A DNA stretch of 64,000 bases from Robertmurraya massiliosenegalensis JC6 (GCF_000311725.1 NZ_HE978514.1:61538-125537), one strand, 5' to 3'; shown: positions 16,809 through 25,928, counted from the stretch's first letter. Notes: generated from the sequence alone by a model not told the origin. Translations and numbers: made by a program.

Positions 16809-17105
16809 TTAACAGGAAGTTTTCCTGCTATCATCTGGGCGGGGGAGCTCCAATGAGACATTAACAGGAAGTTTTCCTGCTATTTGCCTTATGGGGCGTG
16901 TTTCTGGGCAAATAAGGGAAGTTTTTCCGCTTATGAAGTGAAAAAGCGCTGATTTATGAAAGATTCGGGTCAATAGGCGGAATTTCTTCCGTTATTTCTG
17001 CCAGTTGGAATAAGAGTTCGATCATAACAGGAATTTTTCCTGTTACCATCTGGGCGAGACGGAGAGAGCTCCAATCGAATATAAATTAACAGGGATTTAA
17101 AGCGG
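16809..17105. repeat. Array of 23-nt palindromic repeats (family A, array 2)
   Basis: Five 23-nt units at 16809-16831, 16861-16883, 16912-16934, 16973-16995 and 17024-17046, plus a degenerate one near 17085-17105. Cores are AACAGGAAGTTTTCCTGCTA, GGGAAGTTTTTCCGCTTAT, GGCGGAATTTCTTCCGTTAT and AACAGGAATTTTTCCTGTTA. A longer word CATCTGGGCG...AGCTCCAAT recurs after units 1 and 5, so part of the array is a larger duplication. The 538-base gap 16703-17240 contains this array and the terminator at 17193; I see nothing else. Confidence 0.85.
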
Positions 17106-17192
17106 CTCAGAGGAATAACCAGATAGTCGTCCCGCCTCGCTCCCCACCTCTAGCTGAAATTAATAAGAGCAGGTTCATCATTTTCCCCAAAT

Positions 17193-17227
17193 AAAAAAAG
17201 GCACGGATACACCGTAGCCTTTTTTTA
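17193..17227 (-). terminator. Terminator of the DHA2 exporter gene
   Basis: AAAAAAAGGCACGG with CCGTAGCCTTTTTTT around the loop ATACA; located 14 bases past the exporter stop (minus strand). Confidence 0.85.
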
Positions 17228-17240
17228 GATAGAGTACTCT

Positions 17241-18743
17241 TTAATTCCCAACAAGCTTTGATTTCACTTGTGGTTTTGCAGTTTCTTGTTGCGGATCTTC
17301 TGATTCTTTTGAGCGTTTGATAAAGAATGCTAGGATAAAGGCAAATATCGTAATGATGGAAGCTACGAAGAATGCATCGTTAATCCCTTCTAACATCGCT
17401 TGTGCTTCAATTTGTAATTTCATCGCCTCTGTTGGCTGAGTCGTTAATGATTTTCCTATTTCCATTGCATGTGTTTCTGTACGGGTAGACATAACTGTAA
17501 CTAAAAGCGCTGTACCAATCGCACCGGAAACTTGGTTAAGCGTATTGTTCATAGCTGTACCATGTGGGTAGAAACGTTTTGGTAACTGATTTAAGCCGTT
17601 TGTAGAAACAGGCATCATGACCATTGACATTCCAAGCATACGAATCGCATGTAAGATCATTAAATGAGTATAACTAATTTCAAAAGTCAGTCTGCTAAAT
17701 AAGAATGTTGTTACGATCATAATGCTTAATCCAATAATCGCTAACACTCTACCACCAAATTTATCAAAAAGTCTTCCTGTAATTGGCGACATAAGAGCCA
17801 TCGCTAAAGCACCTGGAAGCATTAATAATCCAGCATCCATAGGCGAAATGCCTCGTAGTGTTTGCACATAAATCGGAATAAGAAGCATTCCTGAGAACAT
17901 TGCCATGTTGACAATCATGGTAATAGATGAAGATAGAGCAAACATCGGATATTTAAAAACATGGAAATTAAGCATTGGTCGCTCTAAGTTAGCTTGACGC
18001 AGAATAAACCAAACTAATGTTACAACCCCTACTGCAATCGCACCATACACATGGATACTATCCCAGCCCTTGTTTCCAGCCGAACTAAATCCATATAAGA
18101 TTCCACCAAATCCTAAGCTTGATAAAATTAGTGAGAATAAATCCAAGTGAATATTCACTTTTTCCTTCTTATCCTTCAATAAGATAAAGCCTAAAATAAA
18201 GACAGCCGCCGCAATTGGTGTGATGAAATGGAAAAGCATTCTCCAGTCATAATGTTCAATAATCCAACCTGATAATGTTGGTCCAATTGCAGGAGCAGCC
18301 ATAAGGATTAGACCAAACATGCCCATCGCTGCCCCTCTTTTTTCAATTGGGAAACTAATTAACATGACATTCATCAGCAATGGCATCATCACTGCTGAAC
18401 CAGATGCTTGAAGCATCCGCCCCGCTAATAGCACCGGAAAAACATGTGCCATTCCAGCTACAATTGTACCAATGGTAAATAAACCCATTGCGACCAAAAA
18501 TAGTCTGCGTACACTGTATTTTTCAATTAAAAAAGCAGTTGCCGGTATTAACACACCATTTACAAGCATAAAGCCTGTTGTCAACCACTGTACAGTCGAT
18601 GTTTCAATTTTTAATTCCACCATGATAGACGGTAATGCGATATTTAATAATGTATTATTTAAGAATGCAATAAAAGCACCGATCATCAATATCGCTATAA
18701 TTCCATACGGTGGACGACTAGATTTCCCAATCGTGTTATCCAT
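17241..18743 (-). CDS. DHA2-family (14-TMS) multidrug efflux MFS transporter
   Basis: 500-residue major facilitator with about 14 membrane segments, of the EmrB/QacA (DHA2) group, a proton-driven drug exporter. Family motifs include FLNNTLLNIALPSIM (residues 25-39), VQWLTTGFMLVNGVLIPATA and the motif-C-like GAAMGMFGLILMAAPAIGPT region. Divergent from a TetR regulator gene, the usual arrangement for inducible export. GGGGGAAATATT precedes the ATG as ribosome binding site. Substrates are unknown. Confidence 0.9.
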   Translation of the reverse strand: MDNTIGKSSRPPYGIIAILMIGAFIAFLNNTLLNIALPSIMVELKIETSTVQWLTTGFMLVNGVLIPATAFLIEKYSVRRLFLVAMGLFTIGTIVAGMAHVFPVLLAGRMLQASGSAVMMPLLMNVMLISFPIEKRGAAMGMFGLILMAAPAIGPTLSGWIIEHYDWRMLFHFITPIAAAVFILGFILLKDKKEKVNIHLDLFSLILSSLGFGGILYGFSSAGNKGWDSIHVYGAIAVGVVTLVWFILRQANLERPMLNFHVFKYPMFALSSSITMIVNMAMFSGMLLIPIYVQTLRGISPMDAGLLMLPGALAMALMSPITGRLFDKFGGRVLAIIGLSIMIVTTFLFSRLTFEISYTHLMILHAIRMLGMSMVMMPVSTNGLNQLPKRFYPHGTAMNNTLNQVSGAIGTALLVTVMSTRTETHAMEIGKSLTTQPTEAMKLQIEAQAMLEGINDAFFVASIITIFAFILAFFIKRSKESEDPQQETAKPQVKSKLVGN

Positions 18744-18763
18744 AATATTTCCCCCTTAGACGT

Positions 18764-18887
18764 ATAGTACATTATATTATACTCGGATTTCACATAAGAC
18801 ATATCATATACCAGCAGTTCAAAAAAATCAATTGAAAATATCCAGTGTTTTTACCACATTGAGGAATTAATAAAAATCATGTACTAT
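18764..18887. promoter_or_regulatory. Divergent promoter region with shared 9-bp motif
   Basis: For the tetR gene (plus): TTGAGG (18859-18864), 17-base spacer, TACTAT (18882-18887). The word ATGTACTAT overlaps this -10 (18879-18887) and recurs inverted at 18764-18772 in the promoter area of the exporter, next to overlapping TATAAT boxes on the minus strand. Such a shared word is a candidate operator element for the TetR protein. Confidence 0.5.
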
Positions 18888-18931
18888 CAAATTAGACGAT
18901 CGGTACAATCTCTCTATTAAAGGTGATGAAC

Positions 18932-19816
18932 ATGAAAGACAGAAAACAACATGTAATTAAAATGGCTCATCAATTATTTATCGATAAAGGCTTTCAAGCT
19001 ACCTCTATTCAAGACATTCTTGATTATAGCGGGATTGCGAAAGGAACCTTTTATAACTATTTTTCATCTAAAAACGAATTATTAATCGCTCTTTTTACTA
19101 CCCTATACAAACAAATGGAAAAAGAACGAAATGAGTTGTTAATCGGACAAGATCCTTCCGATATAGAAATATTTATTAAACAAATGGAACTGCAGCTCGA
19201 GATGAATCGTTCCAATAACTTAACCACCCTTTTTGAAGAGGTATTTGTTTCTAATGATGAAGAGCTCAAACAATTTCTAAAAATTGGTTCCTTTAAAAGC
19301 TTACGCTGGGTGTATGAACGCTTTGTCGCAATCTTCGGAGAGGATAAGAAGCCTTATTTATTAGATTGCGCCAGCATGTTTATGGGAATATTGAATCAAA
19401 CACTAAAAAACTATTCGATAGCCGTGAAACCACCGCATGCCATTAGTCGTGTCGTACGCTACAGTGTCAATCGAATCGCAAAAACGGTGGAAGAGGTGTC
19501 CCAATCTGGCGAACAGCTTCTTGAGCCTGAACTTTTAGATACTTGGAGTCCGAACGGAAAGAAAAATAATAAAGCTTTCCAACAAGCCATGCATCGGACC
19601 ATTCTTAGCTTAAAAAAACCGTTTACTCAAAGCACAGATTTTCAGAAGCAAATCGAATTACTCGATTTTATTTATGATGAACTAATTAACATGATGGAAC
19701 CTCGCACCTATTTAATTGAAAGTGTCATGGATACATTAAAGAAAGAACCTCTGCTTGAAGAAGCAAGTAGTCTGCAGAAGCTTGAACAGCTAATTGAAGA
19801 TTATAAAAATATGTGA
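18932..19816 (+). CDS. TetR family regulator with long C-terminal domain
   Basis: About 294 residues, much longer than the usual 190-210. The DNA-binding domain (about residues 5-52) reads AHQLFIDKGFQATSIQDILD then GIAKGTFYNYFSSKNELLIA. The remaining 240 residues include an extra helical C-terminal region (from about 195) that many TetR proteins lack. ATG 18932 is chosen because AAAGGTGATG provides a well-spaced ribosome binding site; the in-frame GTG at 18923 is part of that site. Probably represses the divergent DHA2 exporter. Confidence 0.85.
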   Translation: MKDRKQHVIKMAHQLFIDKGFQATSIQDILDYSGIAKGTFYNYFSSKNELLIALFTTLYKQMEKERNELLIGQDPSDIEIFIKQMELQLEMNRSNNLTTLFEEVFVSNDEELKQFLKIGSFKSLRWVYERFVAIFGEDKKPYLLDCASMFMGILNQTLKNYSIAVKPPHAISRVVRYSVNRIAKTVEEVSQSGEQLLEPELLDTWSPNGKKNNKAFQQAMHRTILSLKKPFTQSTDFQKQIELLDFIYDELINMMEPRTYLIESVMDTLKKEPLLEEASSLQKLEQLIEDYKNM

Positions 19817-19924
19817 ACAAATGAACTTTTTCATTGATTTCAATTCAATACACTGCTATATTTGAAAAATAATTTCATATTGAATCAATTTTTAAAATGG
19901 ATTCACTTTAGCGATGAATGTTAT

Positions 19925-20025
19925 GGGTAACACTATAACAGGAGCAGCTTCTGGAGAGACCCTTGCGGCGCCGAAGGATTCACAATCTCAGGCAAAAGGA
20001 CAGAAGAGTAACAGTTGTTATTCTT
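19925..20025 (+). promoter_or_regulatory. Glycine riboswitch (single aptamer)
   Basis: Conserved gcvT-element blocks are present in order: CTTCTGGAGAGACCC, GCGCCGAAGGATTCACAA, then CTCAGGCAAAAGGACAGAAG. Only one full aptamer is evident; no second copy is recognisable upstream, so it would be a singlet type. A terminator follows directly, and the downstream genes are an ACT-domain protein and a UPF0210 protein, not the glycine cleavage operon. Rfam RF00504 should confirm. Confidence 0.9.
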
Positions 20026-20034
20026 ACGTCTAAT

Positions 20035-20064
20035 GGAGATTGGGAAACCCAGTCTCCTTTTTTT
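20035..20064 (+). terminator. Riboswitch-controlled terminator
   Basis: GGAGATTGGG, loop AAA, CCCAGTCTCC, then seven T. It lies between the glycine aptamer and the ACT gene, so ligand probably controls read-through. Confidence 0.88.
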
Positions 20065-20090
20065 ATACTATTTTTTTCGAGGTGATTTTG

Positions 20091-20366
20091 TTGGAACAAA
20101 AAAGAGCAATTGTCAGTGTAGTTGGGAAGGACCAAGTTGGGATTATCGCAAAAGTAACGACGATCCTAGCAGAAGAAACAATTAATATCCTTGATATTAG
20201 TCAAACGATTTTACAAGATTTTTTCACGATGATGATGATTGTCGACGTAACGAATTATGAAGATCTAGAGGCATTACAACAGAAGCTTTCAAAATTAGGA
20301 GAAGCTCTCGGATTAACGATTAATGTCCAACTTGAAGATATTTTTCAAGCGATGCACCGTGTGTAA
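20091..20366 (+). CDS. ACT domain protein, UPF0237 family
   Basis: 91-residue single ACT domain, a small amino-acid-sensing fold: RAIVSVVGKDQVGIIAKVTT (residues 5-24) is the glycine-loop ligand region, followed by NILDISQTILQDFFTMMMIV. The TTG at 20091 is taken as start because GAGGTGAT lies just before and it gives the usual length of the family; a longer frame from 20040 would start inside the terminator. It is 15 bases upstream of the UPF0210 gene, its constant partner in many Firmicutes. Confidence 0.85.
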   Translation: MEQKRAIVSVVGKDQVGIIAKVTTILAEETINILDISQTILQDFFTMMMIVDVTNYEDLEALQQKLSKLGEALGLTINVQLEDIFQAMHRV

Positions 20367-20381
20367 GAGAGGAGAAAACAA

Positions 20382-21743
20382 ATGAAATTTGCAGTTAATG
20401 AAATGATGGAAACGATCAGAATGGTCCAAATGGAAAATCTCGATATTCGTACCGTAACGATGGGGATTAGCTTACGAGATTGTGCCGATTCTGATTTTGA
20501 GAAAATGCAGCAAAAGGTGTATGACAAAATCACCCATTATGCAAAAGATTTAAAGACTACTGCTGAAAAAGTGGAGCGGGAATTTGGGATCCCCATCATT
20601 AATAAACGAATCTCTATTACCCCAATTGCCGAAATTCTTGGACAGGCAACTACCCAACAAGCGGTCGAGTTAGCGAAAACGCTAGACAAGGCGGCGATCA
20701 CCCTCGGTGTTGATTTCATCGGTGGCTATTCTGCTCTTATACATAAGGGAATTTCCGTTGGCGAGCAAACCTTGCTTGATGCTCTACCGGTGGCTTTGAG
20801 TGTTACGGAGAGAGTGTGTGCTTCCGTCTCTGTTGGAACGACTCGTGCTGGAATTAACATGGATGCCGTTCGCAGGATGGGCGAAATCATTAAGGAAGCG
20901 GCTGAAAAAAGTAAGGAGCAACATGGTCTTGCCTGTGCCAAGCTTGTCGTCTTCTGCAATCCTGTTGAGGATAATCCTTTTATGGCTGGTGCCTTTCATG
21001 GTGCTGGTGAAGGAGAGGTTGTTCTGAATGTAGGTGTTAGTGGGCCTGGTGTTGTGTTGAGTGCATTGAAGCGCTATCCTGACGCTGACCTTGGTGAAGT
21101 CAGTGACATTATCAAGAAGACCGCCTTTAAAATTACTCGTGCAGGTGAATTGATTGGGCGTGTCGTGGCCGAGAGACTGAGCGTTCCGTTCGGAATTATG
21201 GATCTGTCCCTTGCACCAACAAATGCGATGAATGATAGCGTCGCAGAAATTCTTGAAGAAATCGGCTTGGAACGTGTTGGAACACACGGTACGATTGCCG
21301 CTCTAGCCTTAATGAACGATGCTGTAAAAAAAGGTGGAGCAATGGCCAGTTCCTATGTTGGTGGACTGAGTGGAGCGTTTATTCCTGTTAGTGAAGACAA
21401 TGGCATGATTCGCGGTATTCTTGATGATGCCTTATCGTTATCCAAGCTTGAGGCAATGACTTGTGTCTGCTCTGTTGGACTTGATATGATCGCAATAACA
21501 GGAGAAGCTTCTGCAGCTACCCTATCTGGAATTATTGCCGATGAAGCGGCGATCGGCATGATTAACAAAAAGACGACAGCCGTCCGTATTATTCCTGTTC
21601 CTGGTATGCATGAAGGAGACATGGTCGAGTTCGGTGGATTATTAGGGAGAGCTCCTGTCATGGGCGTTAACCCATACAGTTCTGAAAAAATGATTAAGCG
21701 TGGTGGAAGAATTCCTGCTCCATTGCAGTCTTTGATAAATTAG
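20382..21743 (+). CDS. PFL/UPF0210 family protein (DUF711)
   Basis: 453 residues of the DUF711/UPF0210 family, which is distantly related to glycyl-radical (pyruvate formate-lyase-like) folds; no enzymatic activity is firmly established to my knowledge. Conserved stretches include [46 protein letters not shown] and [25 protein letters not shown] precedes the ATG. Encoded with the ACT protein behind a glycine riboswitch, so a link to glycine or one-carbon metabolism is inferred. Confidence 0.88.
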   Translation: MKFAVNEMMETIRMVQMENLDIRTVTMGISLRDCADSDFEKMQQKVYDKITHYAKDLKTTAEKVEREFGIPIINKRISITPIAEILGQATTQQAVELAKTLDKAAITLGVDFIGGYSALIHKGISVGEQTLLDALPVALSVTERVCASVSVGTTRAGINMDAVRRMGEIIKEAAEKSKEQHGLACAKLVVFCNPVEDNPFMAGAFHGAGEGEVVLNVGVSGPGVVLSALKRYPDADLGEVSDIIKKTAFKITRAGELIGRVVAERLSVPFGIMDLSLAPTNAMNDSVAEILEEIGLERVGTHGTIAALALMNDAVKKGGAMASSYVGGLSGAFIPVSEDNGMIRGILDDALSLSKLEAMTCVCSVGLDMIAITGEASAATLSGIIADEAAIGMINKKTTAVRIIPVPGMHEGDMVEFGGLLGRAPVMGVNPYSSEKMIKRGGRIPAPLQSLIN

Positions 21744-21753
21744 TTGGTTTGGT

Positions 21754-21776
21754 GGCGGACTTTGTCCGCCATTTTT
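21754..21776 (+). terminator. Terminator of the ACT-UPF0210 operon
   Basis: GGCGGAC TTT GTCCGCC followed by ATTTTT, 11 bases after the stop codon. Confidence 0.85.
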
Positions 21777-21790
21777 AGAGTGTTTGAAGC

Positions 21791-21910
21791 GTTTCGCCGA
21801 TATAATGAGATTTTCGCCGATATATCTCAATTTTCGCCGATATATCTTCATAAACGCCGATATATTCTGATTTTCGCCGATATATGAAAATAATCGCCGA
21901 TATCTCCATA
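21791..21910. repeat. Six tandem 20-nt repeats, CGCCGATATAT unit (family B, array 1)
   Basis: CGCCGATAT occurs at 21795, 21815, 21835, 21855, 21875 and 21895, exactly 20 bases apart. The unit is close to TTTTCGCCGATATATC plus four variable bases. It fills most of the gap between the convergent UPF0210 gene and the MBL hydrolase gene. The inverse-orientation copy of the same array is at 34194. Confidence 0.92.
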
Positions 21911-21947
21911 GCTACCTACTTATACGAAGCATTTTCACAAAGAAAAT

Positions 21948-22799
21948 CTAGTGAATTTCTCCATCCACATACTTTCCATGCTCTGGCACAGCTATTTGAT
22001 CAAATTCTCGCACTAATTTCGAAAGATTTTCAGTTAAAAGTTCTCCAGACATCGGTAGTCCATGTCCTGTTACAGCAAGTGCTGGATTTAATCCATGCAA
22101 ACGAATCACCGATTCCTTCGCTGCTTTCCAGTCATTCGTAAAATATCTTGGTGGTCCACTTATTTCTTGTTCTTGCGTAATTACCTTATATAAGTATTCC
22201 TGCTTCACAGTGACAAATGCATCTCCGACAATTAACGACCGATCAGACTCTCGGAAAAACGATACATGCCCCGGAGTATGTCCCGGTGTATGTATCCATT
22301 TAAATCCTGGCATAAATGGAACTGTTCCATCATCAGGTAGCGGTTGCACACGCTTACCTAAATGGACTGGTTCATTCGGAAAGAACTTCGACATCTTCGC
22401 TACCATTCCACCTTCAACTGTTGGATCTGGTTCAGGGTAACTAATTTCCCCTGATAAAAATGGCAATTCTAGTTTATGTGCATAAACGGGGACATTCCAA
22501 TGCTCAATCAATTCAATAATGCCACCGACATGATCAAAGTGACCATGGGTTAACAAGATGGCTTTTGGGCGACTTCCCATTCCGAAGCGCTTCTCCATTA
22601 CTGAAATGATCTCCTCTGACGATCCTGGCATCCCTGCATCTACTAAAACAAATGCTTCAGCAGTACCGACTAGCACGATGTTCACAATTTGAATCGTATG
22701 TGAATACAAATCAGGTAATACTTCAATTCCAATTCCGCTTCCGATCGAAGTGACGGGAATAAATGTATAATCACTCCCGTAATTCATTTCTTTGTCCAC
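21948..22799 (-). CDS. MBL-fold metallo-hydrolase
   Basis: 283-residue metallo-beta-lactamase-fold hydrolase. The metal-binding signature is LTHGHFDHVGG (about residues 83-93), with further ligands in HTPGHTPGH, VGDAF and VTGHG. No signal peptide, so probably cytoplasmic. Substrate unknown: members include glyoxalase II-like thioesterases and lactonases. It is monocistronic, convergent with the UPF0210 operon, and downstream of the opuA operon on the same strand but separated from it by a terminator. Confidence 0.85.
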   Translation of the reverse strand: MDKEMNYGSDYTFIPVTSIGSGIGIEVLPDLYSHTIQIVNIVLVGTAEAFVLVDAGMPGSSEEIISVMEKRFGMGSRPKAILLTHGHFDHVGGIIELIEHWNVPVYAHKLELPFLSGEISYPEPDPTVEGGMVAKMSKFFPNEPVHLGKRVQPLPDDGTVPFMPGFKWIHTPGHTPGHVSFFRESDRSLIVGDAFVTVKQEYLYKVITQEQEISGPPRYFTNDWKAAKESVIRLHGLNPALAVTGHGLPMSGELLTENLSKLVREFDQIAVPEHGKYVDGEIH

Positions 22800-22850
22800 T
22801 AAAATACCTCCTAATATGTCTCAAACTAGCATTATTTTCCCCCGCCAATC

Positions 22851-22880
22851 AAAAAAAGATGCCCAGAAATTCTGGGCACC
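22851..22880 (-). terminator. Terminator of the opuA operon
   Basis: TGCCCAGA with TCTGGGCA; on the minus strand followed by TTTTTTT. Located 13 bases past the opuAC stop. Confidence 0.9.
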
Positions 22881-22892
22881 CGTTAACAATGA

Positions 22893-23801
22893 TTATTTTA
22901 AATCTTCAATTGAATCTGCCTCTACATAAGTTGGTACGACAAGACCGATTGCAGCACCTTCAAGGTTTGGTCCTAAATCTACTACTTTGTCACCGTACTC
23001 TTCCATGTAAGATGCATGTGTTCCTGGTAACCAAGCTGCTACCATTGCATCTGCATCACCTTCAGCAACTGCAGCAAACATTGGACCTGCATCTAATTGA
23101 AGAAGCTCCACTTCATAACCAAGGCTTTCTAATACTTTTCCAACAACATTCGTACTAGCGATTTCAGAATCCCATGCTACATAAGCAAGCTTAATTGATT
23201 CACCGTCAACTTCTTCAGCACCGTTTGTCCACTCTGCAACAGTATCCGCATTTTCTTCTACCCATGCAGCTGCAGCTTCAGCAGCGTCAGCACCTTCTTG
23301 AATTTCAACCATAACCGCAGCCATATCATCTGGAGTCCAGAAGAATTGGTCTAATACTGTGTAAGCACTTGGTTGATCCTCCTGTAGTCCTTCACGTACA
23401 AGTGTTTGAATCACTTCTGCTTCTCCATAAACACCTTTTGGATCCTCTAAATATTTCAAATCAAACTTAGCAAATTTCCAGTGTGGCGTCCATCCAGTCA
23501 CAATAATTGGCTCTTCATTTTCATAAGCCTTTTGGAGCTCTGATGCCATTGCAGCAGAAGAAGATTCAACAAGCGTCCAGTCTGCTAAATTTTCATATTC
23601 TTCTAGAGCCGTTTGTGTCGCTTGCATAATACCAGCACCAGGCTCGATTCCAACAATCTTGTAATCTACTTGTTCCCCGATTCCTTCACTACCACCATCA
23701 GTAGATTCTCCACCTTCAGAACCCTCATCATTTCCACCACAAGCAGCTAATAACATAGTGAAAAGAAGAGCAATTGCTAATAAAAACTTTTTCTTAAACA
23801 T
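22893..23801 (-). CDS. opuAC: Glycine betaine-binding lipoprotein OpuAC
   Basis: 302-residue substrate-binding protein of an OpuA-type osmoprotectant ABC importer. A lipoprotein signal ends LLAACGG (Cys at about residue 21), then a Gly/Ser/Glu-rich linker. The OpuAC domain has the aromatic-rich betaine pocket region VTGWTPHWKFAKFDLKYLED and LGVVPTYVE-like end. Length is near that of B. subtilis OpuAC. Third gene of opuAA-AB-AC, 13 bases after the permease. Confidence 0.93.
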   Translation of the reverse strand: MFKKKFLLAIALLFTMLLAACGGNDEGSEGGESTDGGSEGIGEQVDYKIVGIEPGAGIMQATQTALEEYENLADWTLVESSSAAMASELQKAYENEEPIIVTGWTPHWKFAKFDLKYLEDPKGVYGEAEVIQTLVREGLQEDQPSAYTVLDQFFWTPDDMAAVMVEIQEGADAAEAAAAWVEENADTVAEWTNGAEEVDGESIKLAYVAWDSEIASTNVVGKVLESLGYEVELLQLDAGPMFAAVAEGDADAMVAAWLPGTHASYMEEYGDKVVDLGPNLEGAAIGLVVPTYVEADSIEDLK

Positions 23802-23814
23802 AAAAGATGTCCCC

Positions 23815-24648
23815 CTATTTTTGTTTTTTCATTCCTATATTTTGAGAAATCCGGTCTAACACAATCGCTAAAATAACGATCGCTAAACCTGCTTCAAAAC
23901 CAATTCCTACCTTGATTTGCGTGACAGCTCGATACACATCAGCACCGAGTCCTGGAGCTCCAACTAGTGAAGCAATAACAACCATTGAAAGGGATAGCAT
24001 CACGCTTTGGTTAACCCCTGCCATGATCGTAGGTGTGGCTAATGGAAGCTGTACTTTTAATAGTTTTTGCTTCGTTGTTGAGCCAAATGCATTTGCTGCC
24101 TCAATTAAATCCTCTGGTACTTGACGAATTCCTAGATTCGTTAAGCGGATAGTTGGCGGCATAGCAAAAATAACGGATGCGATAATTCCCGGTACCATAC
24201 CGATTCCAAAGAATAGAATCGCTGGAATTAAATAGACAAATGCAGGCATCGTCTGCATGAAATCTAGTATTGGTGTAACAATATTGCGGGCTGTGTTATT
24301 TTGGGAAATCCAAATACCAATTGGAACCCCGATAATAATGGAAATAACGACTGAGGTTAGCACAAGGGCTAAAGTGTCGATGGTCCCATCCCAGTATCCC
24401 AGGTTATAGATTAATAGAAGTCCAACTGCTGTAAATACGGCATTTGTCCACTTGCTCACCCATAACATAAGTGCTGTAAACAGGATAATTAGAATAGCAG
24501 CAGGAATAGATGATAAAATCCAAACAATAAATTCGACAAAGCCCCCGATTCCATCTCTTATTAAATCGAATAGTGGCTCTAATTGTACTTGTAAAAAATC
24601 GACAAACGTATCGACCCAATCACCGAGTGGTATTTTTGGTACTGCCAT
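23815..24648 (-). CDS. opuAB: Glycine betaine ABC transporter permease OpuAB
   Basis: 277-residue permease with about six to seven membrane spans. The EAA loop reads IEAANAFGSTTKQKLLKVQL (about residues 185-204), typical of ProW/OpuAB. It starts ATGGCAGTACCAAAA with a GGTGAAAT ribosome binding site that overlaps the end of opuAA, abutting it without gap. With OpuAA and OpuAC it forms the high-affinity osmolyte importer. Confidence 0.93.
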   Translation of the reverse strand: MAVPKIPLGDWVDTFVDFLQVQLEPLFDLIRDGIGGFVEFIVWILSSIPAAILIILFTALMLWVSKWTNAVFTAVGLLLIYNLGYWDGTIDTLALVLTSVVISIIIGVPIGIWISQNNTARNIVTPILDFMQTMPAFVYLIPAILFFGIGMVPGIIASVIFAMPPTIRLTNLGIRQVPEDLIEAANAFGSTTKQKLLKVQLPLATPTIMAGVNQSVMLSLSMVVIASLVGAPGLGADVYRAVTQIKVGIGFEAGLAIVILAIVLDRISQNIGMKKQK

Positions 24649-25860
24649 TTATTTCACCTCATTTCCGTTTAATTGAATATCGTCTCCAGCAAGTGCAGCT
24701 AACACCGCACCACGAACGATAATTCCTTTTAAACGTTCTTCTTCATCAATCACTGCGACTGGTAATGAGGCAGTAGCCACTTGCTCAAACATATCGGAAA
24801 GTAACGTATCTGGGCTGACCGTTTGTAAATCTCGAATCATGATATCTTCAATTTTAGATTGATTGTTTTTTAAAGCATCGGCTGCGTCTTGAGCGGTAAT
24901 TGCCCCAACTAGCTTTTGCTTTTTATCGACAACATAAAGACTGGAAATACCAGCATCTTTCATAATTTGTAAAGCTACTCTTAAACCGCGATCGGCAAGA
25001 ATTTTTTCTGGACGTTTCATAACGTGCGCTGCTGTTAATACCTTGGATAAGTCTACGTCCTCTACAAATCGTTCTACGTAATCGTTCGCTGGATTCATAA
25101 GGATTTCTTCTGGTGTTCCTACTTGAACGATGGAACCATCCTTCATCAATGCGATTCTATCTCCGATTCGTAATGCTTCATCTAAATCATGGGTAATAAA
25201 GATGATCGTTTTTTCCATTTTTTCTTGAAGCTCTAGCAACTCGTTTTGCATATCTTTTCGAATTAATGGATCAAGAGCACTAAATGCCTCGTCCATCAAT
25301 AGAACATCAGGATCATTGGCAAGAGCACGAGCTAAACCAACCCGTTGCTGCATTCCCCCACTGAGTTCACTAGGATAACTATTTTCATAGCCTTCGAGAC
25401 CAACTAGTTTAAGAGCTACTAACGCCTTTTCACGTTGTTTCTTCTGCTCTTCCCCTTTAACTTCTAGTCCGTATTCTGTATTGCTTAAAACAGTACGGTG
25501 TGGGAAAAGGGCAAAGCGTTGAAAAACCATACTTATCTTGGAACGGCGAACTTCTCTTAGCTCGTTCGGTTTCATCTTGACAATATCCTGTCCGTCGATC
25601 AGTACTTGACCATCGGTTGGATCAATCAAGCGATTGAACATGCGGACAAGTGTTGATTTTCCACTTCCCGACAAGCCCATAATGACAAATATCTCACCAC
25701 TTCTAACTTCGAAGCTTGCCTTATTGACCCCCACAGTCATTCCGGTTTTTTCGAGAATTTGCTTTTTACTCAGGCCCTCATTTAGCATTTTTACTCCTTG
25801 CATAGGAGACTTTCCGAAGACCTTTGTCACATTTCGGACTTCTATTTTCGCATCATTCAT
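24649..25860 (-). CDS. opuAA: Glycine betaine ABC transporter ATPase OpuAA with CBS domains
   Basis: About 403 residues. Walker A GLSGSGKST, signature LSGGMQQRVGLARAL, Walker B VLLMDEAFSALDP, then two CBS domains (about residues 285-400), which in the family sense ionic strength. The start is ATG 25860, preceded by AGAGGTGAAAG; an in-frame ATG at 25920 lies upstream of that site, inside the promoter-proximal leader, and is rejected. First gene of the operon, with a promoter mapped at 25929-25957. Confidence 0.94.
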   Translation of the reverse strand: MNDAKIEVRNVTKVFGKSPMQGVKMLNEGLSKKQILEKTGMTVGVNKASFEVRSGEIFVIMGLSGSGKSTLVRMFNRLIDPTDGQVLIDGQDIVKMKPNELREVRRSKISMVFQRFALFPHRTVLSNTEYGLEVKGEEQKKQREKALVALKLVGLEGYENSYPSELSGGMQQRVGLARALANDPDVLLMDEAFSALDPLIRKDMQNELLELQEKMEKTIIFITHDLDEALRIGDRIALMKDGSIVQVGTPEEILMNPANDYVERFVEDVDLSKVLTAAHVMKRPEKILADRGLRVALQIMKDAGISSLYVVDKKQKLVGAITAQDAADALKNNQSKIEDIMIRDLQTVSPDTLLSDMFEQVATASLPVAVIDEEERLKGIIVRGAVLAALAGDDIQLNGNEVK

Positions 25861-25928
25861 TCTTTCACCTCTATTATCTTTATAAGGCAACAGCACGATA
25901 TTTTTAGAAATTTTATCCATTGTTTTTT

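Noticed and set aside
21642-21851. Minus-strand open frame running through the 21791 repeat array into the UPF0210 gene
   Set aside because: Same repeat translation, and it overlaps the real plus-strand gene.
21791-21910. Possible CRISPR array
   Set aside because: The constant part is only about 11-16 nt in a 20-nt period, leaving no room for spacers; no cas genes are present. The same holds for 34194-34314.
22763-23158. 131-codon plus-strand frame opposite opuAC
   Set aside because: Leu/His-rich antisense shadow of a well-supported binding-protein gene, lacking any ribosome binding site.
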